From contig CAKTSC010000057.1 in NCBI GenBank assembly GCA_934597465.1, positions 1 through 7,692 on the forward strand: a stretch of 7,692 nt of DNA. The letters run 5' to 3'. This document shows positions 1 to 6,087 of the stretch, piece after piece. Origin of the DNA: an uncultured Dysosmobacter sp. Its GTDB lineage: Bacteria > Bacillota > Clostridia > Oscillospirales > Oscillospiraceae. The translations under genes were made by a program, and so were the position numbers. Below the pieces are notes generated by a model. It was not told the origin of the DNA, did no database searches, and saw only the letters and a list, made by a program, of their open reading frames with translations. The stretch's first letter is position 1. Each line of letters begins with the position of its first letter.

Positions 1-2
1 TC

Positions 3-440
3 TCCCAGTACCAGATCGTGGCCACCGGCGCGACCGTTGCCGACTGCGAGAGCAACTACCGCCGGATGCTGCGGCAGAATAACCTCATCACGGAGGATCA
101 GACGGATATTGAGACCGGCAGCACCGAGACCCTTGCCGGAACCATCGCCGAGATCCGGGATACCGTGGTGAACGGCAGCAGTCTCTACTTCCTCCGCTTT
201 GAGGGGGAGGAGAGCTTCACCGTTTACGTCAGCGCGGAGAAGGTCAGCTGGGCCGTCCTCCTGAACCCAGGCGACCGGGTGGAGGTCAGCTGCCGGGTCA
301 GCGCGGACGGCGCTGCCCTCCGGGAGGCGGAGAGCGTCACCGTTCTGGGCGGGAGTGCCCAGCCGCTGCCGGAGCTGCCCGTGACCCCGGATGTTCCGGC
401 GGACACGGGAGCGGAGACCGGAGAGGAGGCGGCACCGTGA
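3..440 (+). CDS. C-terminal part of an unrecognised protein (5' end outside window)
   Basis: The reading frame is open from the left edge, so this is the last ~145 residues of a longer protein. The GTG at 18 is only an internal codon, because the frame continues upstream through codons reading SQYQI. Visible parts are a short segment with a Cys and an N-Y-R-R motif (ATVADCESNYRRML), then a beta-rich stretch of roughly 60 residues (GTIAEIRDTVV through VLLNPGDRVEVSC) that could be an OB-fold-like or similar small beta module. The last ~35 residues are a low-complexity, Pro/Glu/Ala/Thr-rich tail. I do not recognise the family, and the N-terminal domain that would define it is missing. The stop overlaps the GTG start of the alkyltransferase gene by 4 bases (GTGA), so the two are probably translationally coupled in one operon. 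That linkage alone says little about function. Confidence 0.75.
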   Translation, partial: SQYQIVATGATVADCESNYRRMLRQNNLITEDQTDIETGSTETLAGTIAEIRDTVVNGSSLYFLRFEGEESFTVYVSAEKVSWAVLLNPGDRVEVSCRVSADGAALREAESVTVLGGSAQPLPELPVTPDVPADTGAETGEEAAP

Positions 441-940
441 CCGTTCTTGGCCATGCGGAGAGCCCCCTGGGCCCCATCCTTCTGGCCGGAGACGGGGAGG
501 CCCTGACGGGTCTCTGGTTTGAGGGACAGAAGTACGAGCGGGCGGGCGTGCCGGAGGATGCCCCGACGGACGAGACCCTCCCGGTCTTTGAGACCGCCCG
601 GGCCTGGCTGCGGGCCTACTTCGCCGGGAAGGCCCTGCCGGAGCTGCCGCCCCTGCGCCCCGCCGGGACGGCCTTCCAGCAGGCGGTCTGGCGGCAGCTG
701 CTGGCCATCCCCTACGGGGAGACCGGCACCTATGGCCGGCTGGCCGGGGAGCTGGCGGCCGTCCTGGGGCACCCGACCTCCGCCCGGGCGGTGGGCTCCG
801 CCGTGGGGCGCAACCCCATCAGCCTCATGATCCCCTGCCACCGGGTGCTGGGCAGCGACGGCTCCCTCACCGGCTACGCCGGGGGGCTGGCGCGGAAGGA
901 GCGCCTGCTGATCCTGGAGGGGGAGAACCATGCTGGGTGA
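437..940 (+). CDS. ogt: Methylated-DNA--[protein]-cysteine S-methyltransferase (Ogt type)
   Basis: This is a suicide DNA-repair protein. The family transfers the alkyl group from O6-alkylguanine (and O4-alkylthymine) in DNA to its own active-site cysteine, acting in the cytoplasm. The 167-aa length fits a stand-alone Ogt. Residues 1-75 are the variable N-terminal domain. Residues from ~79 carry the DNA-binding helix-turn-helix (FQQAVWRQLLAIPYGETGTYGRLA). R117 in the ARAVGSA helix matches the family's arginine finger, and N126-P127 leads into the hallmark I-P-C134-H135-R136-V motif with the acceptor Cys134. The GSLTGYAGGLARKERLL tail is the standard C-terminus. The start is GTG, preceded by AGGAGG at 424-429 with a 7-nt spacer. 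It overlaps the upstream gene by 4 nt and the downstream pyrophosphatase by 11 nt, so it lies mid-operon. No Ada-like N-terminal regulatory domain is present, so no adaptive autoregulation is expected. Confidence 0.95.
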   Translation: MTVLGHAESPLGPILLAGDGEALTGLWFEGQKYERAGVPEDAPTDETLPVFETARAWLRAYFAGKALPELPPLRPAGTAFQQAVWRQLLAIPYGETGTYGRLAGELAAVLGHPTSARAVGSAVGRNPISLMIPCHRVLGSDGSLTGYAGGLARKERLLILEGENHAG

Positions 941-1253
941 GACGGTGCGGGTGATCGTCGACCGGCCCCTGGGCAGCACGCACCCCAAGTGGAAGGATAT
1001 CCGCTACCCGGTGAACTACGGGTATGTGGAGGGCGTCCTGGCCCCCGACGGGGAGGAGCAGGACGTTTACATCCTGGGAGTGGAGGCACCGCTGGAGGAG
1101 TTCGTGGGCCAGGTGATCGCCGTGATCCACCGCTTTGACGACGTGGAGGAGAAATGGGTGGCTGCGCCGCCGGGGAAGCGCTTTTCCCGGGAGGAGATCG
1201 CCGCCCGGGTGGCGTTCCAGGAGCGCTGGTTCCAAACGGAGATCCGAATGTAA
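930..1253 (+). CDS. Very short family-I-like inorganic pyrophosphatase
   Basis: This 107-aa protein resembles the core of soluble family I inorganic pyrophosphatase, which hydrolyses pyrophosphate to two phosphates using Mg2+. Residues 25-33 (RYPVNYGYV) match the family's YPANYGF strand. Residues 40-46 (D-G-E-E-Q-D-V) match the DGDPLDV metal-binding signature, with D40 and D45 kept and the middle Asp changed to Glu. Residues 70-77 (DDVEEKWV) resemble the later acidic cluster and Lys before the VAVP strand (here VAAP). Classical bacterial enzymes are about 165-180 aa. This one lacks the usual N-terminal strands and most of the C-terminal part, including the YK pair near the classical C-terminus. 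Start: ATG at 930 after GGAGGGGG (916-923), inside the end of ogt (11-nt overlap). It is the last gene before a terminator. Short versions annotated as inorganic pyrophosphatase are, to my recollection, common in Clostridia; activity remains inference. Confidence 0.8.
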   Translation: MLGETVRVIVDRPLGSTHPKWKDIRYPVNYGYVEGVLAPDGEEQDVYILGVEAPLEEFVGQVIAVIHRFDDVEEKWVAAPPGKRFSREEIAARVAFQERWFQTEIRM

Positions 1254-1255
1254 CG

Positions 1256-1284
1256 GAAGCCCCCGCGGGCCGCGGGGGCTTTTC
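1256..1284 (+). terminator. Intrinsic terminator after the ogt/pyrophosphatase operon
   Basis: It begins 2 nt after the TAA stop at 1251-1253. A near-perfect hairpin, AAGCCCCCGCG (1257-1267) against CGCGGGGGCTT (1271-1281), has a 3-nt loop and is followed by a short T run (TTTTC). The stem is 11 bp and almost all G-C, consistent with a strong rho-independent terminator despite the short T tract. Confidence 0.85.
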
Positions 1285-1374
1285 GCGCGCTCCGGTGCCC
1301 CGGGGCCGTCCCGCCGCATAGAATGGCCTGCCCGGGATCTTCCCCCCGGGACAAGAGAGACGAGGAGGCTATCT

Positions 1375-2223
1375 ATGGCGACTTTCACCAACCAGGCGAC
1401 CCTCAGCTACAATGGGGGCCAGACCAGTTCCAATATCACCACCGGAGAGCTGCTGGAAACCCTGGCGGTCACCAAGACCGCCGTTACCGGCACCTATACC
1501 CCCGGAGGCACCGTGACCTACGCCGTGGCCCTGCGCAACAGCGGCGCTACCGCCCTTACCGGCGTCACTCTCACGGACAGCCTGGGGGGCTACACCTTCA
1601 ACGCCCAGACCCTCTATCCCCTCCGCTACGAGGCGGGCTCCGTGCTGCTCTATGTGGGCGGGGTGCTCCAGGCCGCGCCCGCCGTCACGGCGGGGCCGCC
1701 CCTGACCGTCACGGGGCTCACCGTTCCCGCCGGGGGCAGCGTGCTGCTGATCTACCGGGCGGAGGTGACGGAGTTCGCCCCCCGGGACACCGAGGGCACT
1801 GTGGAGAATACCGTCACCGTTACGAGCCCGGATCTGCCGGGGCCCCTGACGGACAGCGAGACCGTGGCGGTGCGGCCGGAGCCCCGCCTGCGGATCAGCA
1901 AGGCCCTCTGCCCCACCGCCGTCAGCGGCGGCGGAACGGTGACCTACACCTTCGTTATCGAGAACGACGGCCCCGCGGCGGCGGAGGCCGCCGACGCCGT
2001 CGTCCTGACGGATACCTTTGACCCGGCGCTCCGGGATCTCACCGTGACCTTCAACGGCGCGGCCTGGACGGAGGGCGCGGACTACACCTACACCGGCGGC
2101 GTCTTCGCCACCGTTCCCGGGCGGATCACCGTCCCGGCGGCCGTCTTCACCCAGGACGCCGCCACCGGAGCCTGGACGGCGGTTCCCGGCAGCAGCACCC
2201 TCACCGTCAGCGGCACCATCTGA
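1375..2223 (+). CDS. DUF11 / conserved-repeat (TIGR01451-like) domain protein, no signal peptide
   Basis: This 282-aa, beta-rich protein is dominated by Thr, Val, Gly and Ala. It has two DUF11-like immunoglobulin-type modules. Module 1 spans about residues 31-165 (LAVTKTAVTGTYTPGGTVTYAV, then LRNSGATALTGVTLTDSL). Module 2 spans about 171-282 (LRISKALCPTAVSGGGTVTYTF, then IENDGP and VLTDTFDP). Both share the pattern K-(T/A)-x(n)-GGTVTY-x(5)-N-(S/D)-G-x(n)-LTD. Such repeats occur in surface or exosporium-associated proteins of Firmicutes and in large adhesins. Here there is no N-terminal signal peptide, no transmembrane helix and no LPXTG-type anchor, so its location is unclear. I chose ATG 1375 because AGGAGG (1363-1368) lies 6 nt upstream and the protein then begins MATFTNQATLSY. 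Longer in-frame extensions run back through the terminator and the end of the preceding gene. It sits between two terminators, suggesting a single-gene transcript. A precise function cannot be given. Confidence 0.85.
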   Translation: MATFTNQATLSYNGGQTSSNITTGELLETLAVTKTAVTGTYTPGGTVTYAVALRNSGATALTGVTLTDSLGGYTFNAQTLYPLRYEAGSVLLYVGGVLQAAPAVTAGPPLTVTGLTVPAGGSVLLIYRAEVTEFAPRDTEGTVENTVTVTSPDLPGPLTDSETVAVRPEPRLRISKALCPTAVSGGGTVTYTFVIENDGPAAAEAADAVVLTDTFDPALRDLTVTFNGAAWTEGADYTYTGGVFATVPGRITVPAAVFTQDAATGAWTAVPGSSTLTVSGTI

Positions 2224-2234
2224 GGAAAGGAAAG

Positions 2235-2266
2235 GGAAAGGCCGCCCCATCCGGGGCGGCCTTTCC
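2235..2266. terminator. Likely bidirectional terminator between convergent genes
   Basis: A 14-bp perfect stem, GGAAAGGCCGCCCC (2235-2248) with GGGGCGGCCTTTCC (2253-2266), encloses an ATCC loop. It starts 11 nt after the DUF11 gene stop and ends 16 nt before the stop of the leftward M42 peptidase gene. For rightward transcripts the stem itself ends in CCTTTCC with few Ts beyond. For leftward transcripts the tail reads CTTTCCTTTCC, which is pyrimidine-rich. It probably ends both transcripts. Confidence 0.75.
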
Positions 2267-2282
2267 GCGCGTTTCTCAGAGC

Positions 2283-3323
2283 TCAGACTCCCAGGTAGCC
2301 CTTCAGCACCAGGAGGGTATTGTGGACGCCGTCGGCGTGGCTGCGCTCATAGCCGTGGCTGGCGTAGACCCCCGCGCCGATGAGGCCGTGGCGCAGGTCG
2401 TGCCCGGCGGAGAGGGTGGCCTCCACGTCGGAGCCGTAGTGGGGATAGACATCCACGGCGTAGTCCGCGCCCTCCCGCTTGGCGGCGTCGATGAGCTTGC
2501 CCAGCACCTCGTAGCTGTACGGCCCGCCGGAATCCTTGGCGCAGAGGGAGACCTGCCGCTCCGTGCAGGTAAGGCCCTCGCCCACGCAGCCCATGTCCAC
2601 GCTGATGGCCTCCGTCACCCCGGCGGGGACGCTGGCCGCGCCGCCGTGGCCCACCTCCTCATAGACCGTCACATGGACGTAGGTGCGCCGGGCCGGGACG
2701 GCCCCGCTGTCCTTGAGGTATTTGGCAAAGCCCAGCAGGATCCCCACGGAGAGCTTGTCGTCCAGGAAGCGGCTTTTCAGGTAGCCGGAGGCGGTCAGCC
2801 GGGTGCGGGGCTCGAAGCAGACGATGTCCCCCACCTCGATGCCCAGGGCCCGGACGGCCCCGGCGCTGCCCGCGTCTTCGTCCAGCAGCACCTCGGTGCT
2901 GTCCCAGCTGCGCTTGGTGTCGGCGTAGGCACCGTTGACGTGGACGCTGGCGTTGATGAGCTGCAGCGTCCCCTCGTAGACCCGGCCGTCCCGGGTGTAG
3001 ACCCGGACGTTCTCCGTCTCGCCGTTCTCGGCCCGCATGCCGCCGAGGTTGGTGAGCCGCAGGCGGCCGCTGCCCTTGATCTCCGCCACCATGCCACCCA
3101 GGGTATCCGTGTGGGCCTCCAGCAGCAGGCCGTCCTCCGTGTCCCGGCCGCCGAGGTCGATGAGTACGCCGCCCTTGGCGGTGCGCCGGGCGTCATAGCC
3201 CAGGGCGGCGAAGGCCTCCTGTACCCACCGGGCGGCCTTCTCCGTAAAGCCCGTGGGGCTGTCGATGGCCAGCAGGGCCATGGCCTGCTGCAGGGAAAAA
3301 TCAGTATAGCTTCGTTCCAACAT
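2283..3323 (-). CDS. M42 family metallopeptidase (aminopeptidase/endoglucanase-like)
   Basis: This 346-aa cytoplasmic di-metal peptidase belongs to the M42 (FrvX/CelM/TET-type) family, which typically removes N-terminal residues from short peptides as large oligomers. The expected ligands are all visible: H71 and D73 in EAHTDTLGG, bridging D188 (or D189) in SRFLDDKLS, catalytic E222 and metal ligand E223 in VYEEVGHGGAA, D243 in ISVDMG, and H323 in YASHGYERSH. The segment between the AHTD motif and the DD motif (about residues 80-180) corresponds to the family's beta-barrel dimerisation domain. I chose ATG 3323 because AGGAGG lies 9 nt upstream (plus-strand 3333-3338) and the sequence then reads MLERSYTDFSLQQAMALLAIDSPTG. 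An in-frame ATG 22 codons earlier gives an Arg/Pro-rich, unlikely N-terminus. The gene is transcribed leftward, probably alone, from a promoter at 3464-3492. Substrate specificity cannot be read from sequence. Confidence 0.93.
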   Translation of the reverse strand: MLERSYTDFSLQQAMALLAIDSPTGFTEKAARWVQEAFAALGYDARRTAKGGVLIDLGGRDTEDGLLLEAHTDTLGGMVAEIKGSGRLRLTNLGGMRAENGETENVRVYTRDGRVYEGTLQLINASVHVNGAYADTKRSWDSTEVLLDEDAGSAGAVRALGIEVGDIVCFEPRTRLTASGYLKSRFLDDKLSVGILLGFAKYLKDSGAVPARRTYVHVTVYEEVGHGGAASVPAGVTEAISVDMGCVGEGLTCTERQVSLCAKDSGGPYSYEVLGKLIDAAKREGADYAVDVYPHYGSDVEATLSAGHDLRHGLIGAGVYASHGYERSHADGVHNTLLVLKGYLGV

Positions 3324-3420
3324 CTGGTCGTTCCTCCTGCGTCTTCCGTCCGGCCGCCGGGGCGGGGCATCATCAGCGGCGCTGAACACGGCAAAAAGTG
3401 CTGCTGAAGGCGGACGCCCA

Positions 3421-3435
3421 TCCGTCAGGGACGGA
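3421..3435 (-). repeat. Small inverted repeat in the M42 gene leader
   Basis: TCCGTC (3421-3426) and GACGGA (3430-3435) can pair around a 3-nt loop, in the predicted 5' leader of the leftward M42 gene. The 6-bp stem is GC-rich and has no T tract. The surrounding leader (3324-3457) is GC-rich with no recognisable riboswitch motif and no convincing small gene. Chance is possible in such GC-rich sequence. Confidence 0.35.
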
Positions 3436-3463
3436 CGGCGGGCGGGACGGGCTGTCTGCTGCC

Positions 3464-3492
3464 ATTATAGTCCCGCCCGCGCCGCCGCGCAA
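3464..3492 (-). promoter_or_regulatory. Sigma-A-type promoter for the M42 peptidase gene
   Basis: On the minus strand there is a perfect -10 TATAAT (plus 3469-3464), and 17 nt upstream a TTGCGC (plus 3492-3487), matching 4 of 6 bases of the -35 consensus TTGACA. Predicted transcription would start around 3457, giving a leader of about 130 nt before the ATG at 3323. This AT-rich hexamer stands out in very GC-rich surroundings. Confidence 0.65.
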
Positions 3493-3512
3493 GGGGGAAG
3501 GGGAGAGGGAAA

Positions 3513-3535
3513 GCGGAGCGATTAATCGATTCCGC
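3513..3535. repeat. Palindrome between divergent promoters, candidate operator
   Basis: A perfect 10-bp palindrome CGATTAATCG (3519-3528) is flanked by inverted arms GCGGA (3513-3517) and TCCGC (3531-3535), with one unpaired base on the left and two on the right. It lies 20 bp upstream of the -35 of the leftward M42 promoter and about 80 bp upstream of the rightward promoter, a typical place for a dimeric regulator to bind. A second, shorter inverted repeat, GGGCA-AAA-TGCCC, follows at 3537-3549. No regulator gene lies in the window, so the binding protein is unknown. Confidence 0.45.
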
Positions 3536-3614
3536 AGGGCAAAATGCCCAAACTCCGGGGAAAATGCGTTTCCTCATATGGAAGTCTTTTCGTAAAAAAA
3601 TTCAAGATTGCATA

Positions 3615-3643
3615 TTGTGAAAACGGAAGTGATGTGGTAGACT
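3615..3643 (+). promoter_or_regulatory. Probable promoter for the oligoendopeptidase operon
   Basis: TTGTGA (3615-3620) is followed after exactly 17 nt by TAGACT (3638-3643). They match the -35 and -10 consensus at 4 of 6 and 4 of 6 positions, with a TGTGG stretch just before the -10. An A/T-rich run (3586-3605, including AAAAAAATTC) directly upstream could act as an UP element. Overlapping alternatives for the -10 exist at TATTAT (3650-3655). The predicted leader to the ATG at 3723 is about 70 nt. This is the most AT-rich part of the window. Confidence 0.55.
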
Positions 3644-3722
3644 ATAGCATATTATAGCCAAAATGCTACGCCGGACGCGGACAATCGACAGCTTCGGGCG
3701 GACAGGCAGGAGGGAGATCGCA

Positions 3723-5426
3723 ATGAAGTTTTCCGAGATGATCTATACCCGTCCGGAGCCGGATGTGGTGAAGTCCACCCTGGCCGGGCTGACGGAGCGG
3801 CTGCGCCTGGCCCGCAACTATCAGGAGGCCCGGGAGATCTTCCTTTCCCAGCAGGCAGAGAGCCGCCACATCATGACCGCCGCCACCCTTGCCAGCGTCC
3901 GCCACTCCATCGACACCCGGGACGCCTACTACGACGGCGAGGAGAAGTTCTGGAACAACTTCTTCCCCGAGCTCCAGGCCGTCCAGCAGGAGTGGACGAA
4001 AGCAATGCTGGAGAGCCCCTTCCGCAAGGAATTTGCCCAGGAGTACGGCGAGATCATGTTCACCAACGCGGAGATGGAGCTCAAGACCTTCTCTCCCGAG
4101 ATCATCCCCCAGCTCCAGCAGGAGAACGAGCTGACCCAGGCCTACGAAAAGCTGCTGGCCTCCGCCCAGATCCCCTTCGAGGGCGGGGTCTACACCCTCT
4201 CCCAGCTGAGCCCCTTCAAGTCTGACCCCGACGACGCCCGGCGCCTGGCCGCCTGGAAGGCCGAGGGCCAGTGGTACAAGGACAACCAGGCCGAGCTGGA
4301 CCGCCTCTACGACGAGCTGGTGAAGCTCCGGGACGAGATGGGCAGAAAGCTGGGCTACGAGGGCTACACCACCCTGGGCTACTACCGCATGGGCCGCAAC
4401 TGCTACACCAAGGACGATGTGGAGAAGTTCCGCGCCGCCGTGGTGAAGTACCTGGTCCCGGTGGCGGACAGCATCTACCGCCGCCAGGCGGAGCGGCTGG
4501 GCAAGACCTATCCCATGAGCTTTGCCGACAACGCCCTGGAGTTCCGCTCCGGCAACCCCCGTCCCGTGGGGACGCCGGAGGAGATCCTGGCCCAGGGCAT
4601 GAAGTTTTACAGTGAGCTCTCCCCCGAGACCGAGGAGTTCTTCCGCACCATGCTGGACGGGGAGCTGCTGGACGTCCTTTCCACCGAGGGCAAGCGTTCC
4701 GGCGGCTACTGCACCGGCATCCCGGACTATGAGGTCCCCTTCATCTTTGCCAACTTCAACGGCACCCAGCACGATGTGGAGGTGGTCACCCACGAGGCGG
4801 GCCACGCCTTCGAGTGCTGGCTCAACCGCAAGCGCATCCCGCTGGATTGCATCTGGCCCAGCATGGAGGCCTGCGAAGTCCACTCCATGAGCATGGAGTT
4901 CTTCGCCTGGCCCTGGGCCGAGGGCTTCTTCGGCCCGGATACCCGCAAGTTCCTTTACAGCCACCTGGCTTCCGCCCTGACCTTCATTCCCTACGGCACC
5001 ATGGTGGATCACTTCCAGCACGAGGTCTACGCCCACCCGGAGATGACCCCGGCGGAGCGCCACGGCGTGTGGAAGCGGCTCCTGGGCGTTTACATGCCCT
5101 GGATGCGACTGGACGGGGAGATCCCCTTCTACAGCGAGGGCGAGGGCTGGCAGCGCCAGCACCACATCTACTCCAGCCCCTTCTACTATATCGATTACTG
5201 CCTGGCCCAGACCGTTTCCCTGGAGTTCTGGGCCATGATCCAGAAGGATCTCAAGGACGCCTGGCGTCACTACATGGCCTACACCCAGCAGGGCGGCAGC
5301 CGCACCTTCACCGAGCTGCTGGCAAACGCCGGATTGGAGAGCCCCTTCGACGAGGCCACCCTCCGGGGCGTCTGCGAGAAGGCCAAGGCCTGGCTGGACG
5401 CCTACGATCTCACGGGCATCCAGTGA
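3723..5426 (+). CDS. M3 family oligoendopeptidase (PepF-like)
   Basis: This 567-aa zinc metallopeptidase cleaves short to medium peptides in the cytoplasm, probably peptides brought in by transporters. The M3 signature HEAGH is at residues 357-361 (H357, catalytic E358, H361). The third zinc ligand is likely E385 in ACEVHSMSMEF, 24 residues later as expected. Near the C-terminus, H481 and Tyr residues 488-492 in HHIYSSPFYYIDY match the family's transition-state-stabilising and substrate-binding loop. Residues 1 to about 130 form the helical N-terminal region; there is no signal peptide. The length matches the ~560-aa M3 oligoendopeptidases of Clostridia. I chose ATG 3723 because AGGAGGGA (3708-3715) lies 7 nt upstream and the protein begins MKFSEMIYTRPEPD, typical of the family; an in-frame ATG at 3663 adds 20 Arg-rich residues and has no SD. 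The next gene begins 3 nt after its stop, so they are one operon. Confidence 0.94.
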   Translation: MKFSEMIYTRPEPDVVKSTLAGLTERLRLARNYQEAREIFLSQQAESRHIMTAATLASVRHSIDTRDAYYDGEEKFWNNFFPELQAVQQEWTKAMLESPFRKEFAQEYGEIMFTNAEMELKTFSPEIIPQLQQENELTQAYEKLLASAQIPFEGGVYTLSQLSPFKSDPDDARRLAAWKAEGQWYKDNQAELDRLYDELVKLRDEMGRKLGYEGYTTLGYYRMGRNCYTKDDVEKFRAAVVKYLVPVADSIYRRQAERLGKTYPMSFADNALEFRSGNPRPVGTPEEILAQGMKFYSELSPETEEFFRTMLDGELLDVLSTEGKRSGGYCTGIPDYEVPFIFANFNGTQHDVEVVTHEAGHAFECWLNRKRIPLDCIWPSMEACEVHSMSMEFFAWPWAEGFFGPDTRKFLYSHLASALTFIPYGTMVDHFQHEVYAHPEMTPAERHGVWKRLLGVYMPWMRLDGEIPFYSEGEGWQRQHHIYSSPFYYIDYCLAQTVSLEFWAMIQKDLKDAWRHYMAYTQQGGSRTFTELLANAGLESPFDEATLRGVCEKAKAWLDAYDLTGIQ

Positions 5427-5429
5427 GCC

Positions 5430-5984
5430 GTGGGGGAGAAGCGCAAGGGCCGCAGGGCCTATCTCAATGACTTCACCACCAATCTGCAGGGCGATTACGT
5501 CTACCAGGGGAGCCATTTTCACTACGTGGGGGAGACCCCGTGGGAGAAGCGGTTCCGGAAGCTCTGGGGATTGACCCTGGCCATGGCCGCCGGCCTTGTG
5601 GGAGGCGGGCTCCTCCCGGCGGCGGGGATGAACGGGGTGTTCTACGTGGTGACCCCGTACCTGGCCGGTATCATCGCGGGAGGCAGCGTAGTCTGGGCCA
5701 TGGCGAAGCTCCGCCGGGAGGGAAAGCTCCGGAGCTACGTCTACGAGGCTTCCATCCGGAAGCTCCCCGCCCGGGGAAAGGCCACCGCCGTCTTCGCCAT
5801 CCTGGCGGCGGCGGGGGAGGGGCTGAACCTCCTTCTGAACGGCTCCGGCGGCAAGACCGCCGCCACCCTGGGCTATCTGGCCCTGACGCTGCTGGCGGCG
5901 GCCGCCGCCTGGCGTCTTGCGAAGGAGAGCGCTGCCCCCGCCTGGGAGGAACGCCGGGAGGGCGGCACGGACATTGGCATCTGA
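5430..5984 (+). CDS. Small four-helix membrane protein of unknown function
   Basis: This 184-aa protein is not one I recognise. The N-terminal ~45 residues are hydrophilic and mixed, with an aromatic-rich stretch (GDYVYQGSHFHYVGETPWEKRF). Four hydrophobic segments follow at about 46-64, 70-92, 117-136 and 143-162. A basic loop between segments 2 and 3 (AKLRREGKLRSYVYEASIRKLPARGK) suggests a cytoplasmic side by the positive-inside rule. The C-terminus is short and charged. It starts with GTG 5430, 3 nt after the oligoendopeptidase stop, without a clear Shine-Dalgarno sequence, so translation is probably coupled to the upstream gene. Coding bias (strong G/C at third positions) matches its neighbours and supports a real gene. 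It could be an accessory membrane protein of the peptidase operon, but no motif shows enzymatic or transport activity. Confidence 0.8.
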   Translation: MGEKRKGRRAYLNDFTTNLQGDYVYQGSHFHYVGETPWEKRFRKLWGLTLAMAAGLVGGGLLPAAGMNGVFYVVTPYLAGIIAGGSVVWAMAKLRREGKLRSYVYEASIRKLPARGKATAVFAILAAAGEGLNLLLNGSGGKTAATLGYLALTLLAAAAAWRLAKESAAPAWEERREGGTDIGI

Positions 5985-6038
5985 CAAGCCGGAGGGGGAG
6001 ACCCTTCCGCCGCCCGGAAGGAGGGCGCATCCACACCG

Positions 6039-6065
6039 AACAATGCAGGAAAACCCTGTTTTGTT
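6039..6065 (+). terminator. Possible weak terminator or leader hairpin before the ABC lipoprotein gene
   Basis: CAGG (6046-6049) and CCTG (6055-6058) form a short stem with an AAAAC loop. The outer arms AACAA (6039-6043) and TTGTT (6061-6065) extend it past a mismatch and a G-T pair. The right side is T-rich (TGTTTTGTT), like a weak rho-independent terminator or an attenuator. A second hairpin, CCTTCCG (6003-6009) with CGGAAGG (6015-6021), lies upstream without a T run. Either could reduce read-through from the peptidase operon. I see no convincing -35/-10 pair in 5985-6087. Confidence 0.35.
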
Positions 6066-6072
6066 AAAAATC

Positions 6073-6081
6073 TTAAGGAGG
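6073..6081 (+). promoter_or_regulatory. Near-perfect ribosome binding site of the ABC lipoprotein gene
   Basis: TTAAGGAGG is almost fully complementary to the 16S rRNA 3' end. It sits 6 nt (AAAAAT) before the ATG at 6088, in an unusually A/T-rich patch. It fixes the start codon and points to high translation, as expected of a transporter binding protein. Confidence 0.85.
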
Positions 6082-6087
6082 AAAAAT

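Noticed and set aside
1319..1324. TAGAAT as a -10 for the DUF11 gene
   Set aside because: It matches the -10 consensus fairly well, but nothing resembling a -35 lies 16-18 nt upstream in the GC-rich stretch, so I did not list a promoter. A non-sigma-A promoter cannot be excluded.
2224..2240. Purine-rich repeat GGAAAGGAAAGGGAAAG as a tandem repeat element
   Set aside because: It is short and imperfect, and is partly explained as one arm and the leftward tail of the terminator hairpin.
1369..2250. 293-codon minus-strand open frame opposite the DUF11 gene
   Set aside because: It starts within the terminator hairpin at 2250, is Gly/Arg-rich without motifs, and has no credible RBS.
2322..3407. 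361-codon plus-strand open frame opposite the M42 peptidase gene
   Set aside because: The minus strand carries all M42 metal ligands with a good RBS. The plus-strand translation is a repetitive Val/Gly/Ala/His shadow.
3324..3457. Possible riboswitch in the ~130-nt leader of the M42 gene
   Set aside because: I looked for conserved cores or paired elements and saw only one small 6-bp hairpin in GC-rich sequence. No known class is recognisable.
3398..3595. 65-codon plus-strand open frame in the divergent intergenic region
   Set aside because: No Shine-Dalgarno sequence, an odd composition, and it runs through the leftward promoter and the palindrome. It looks non-coding.
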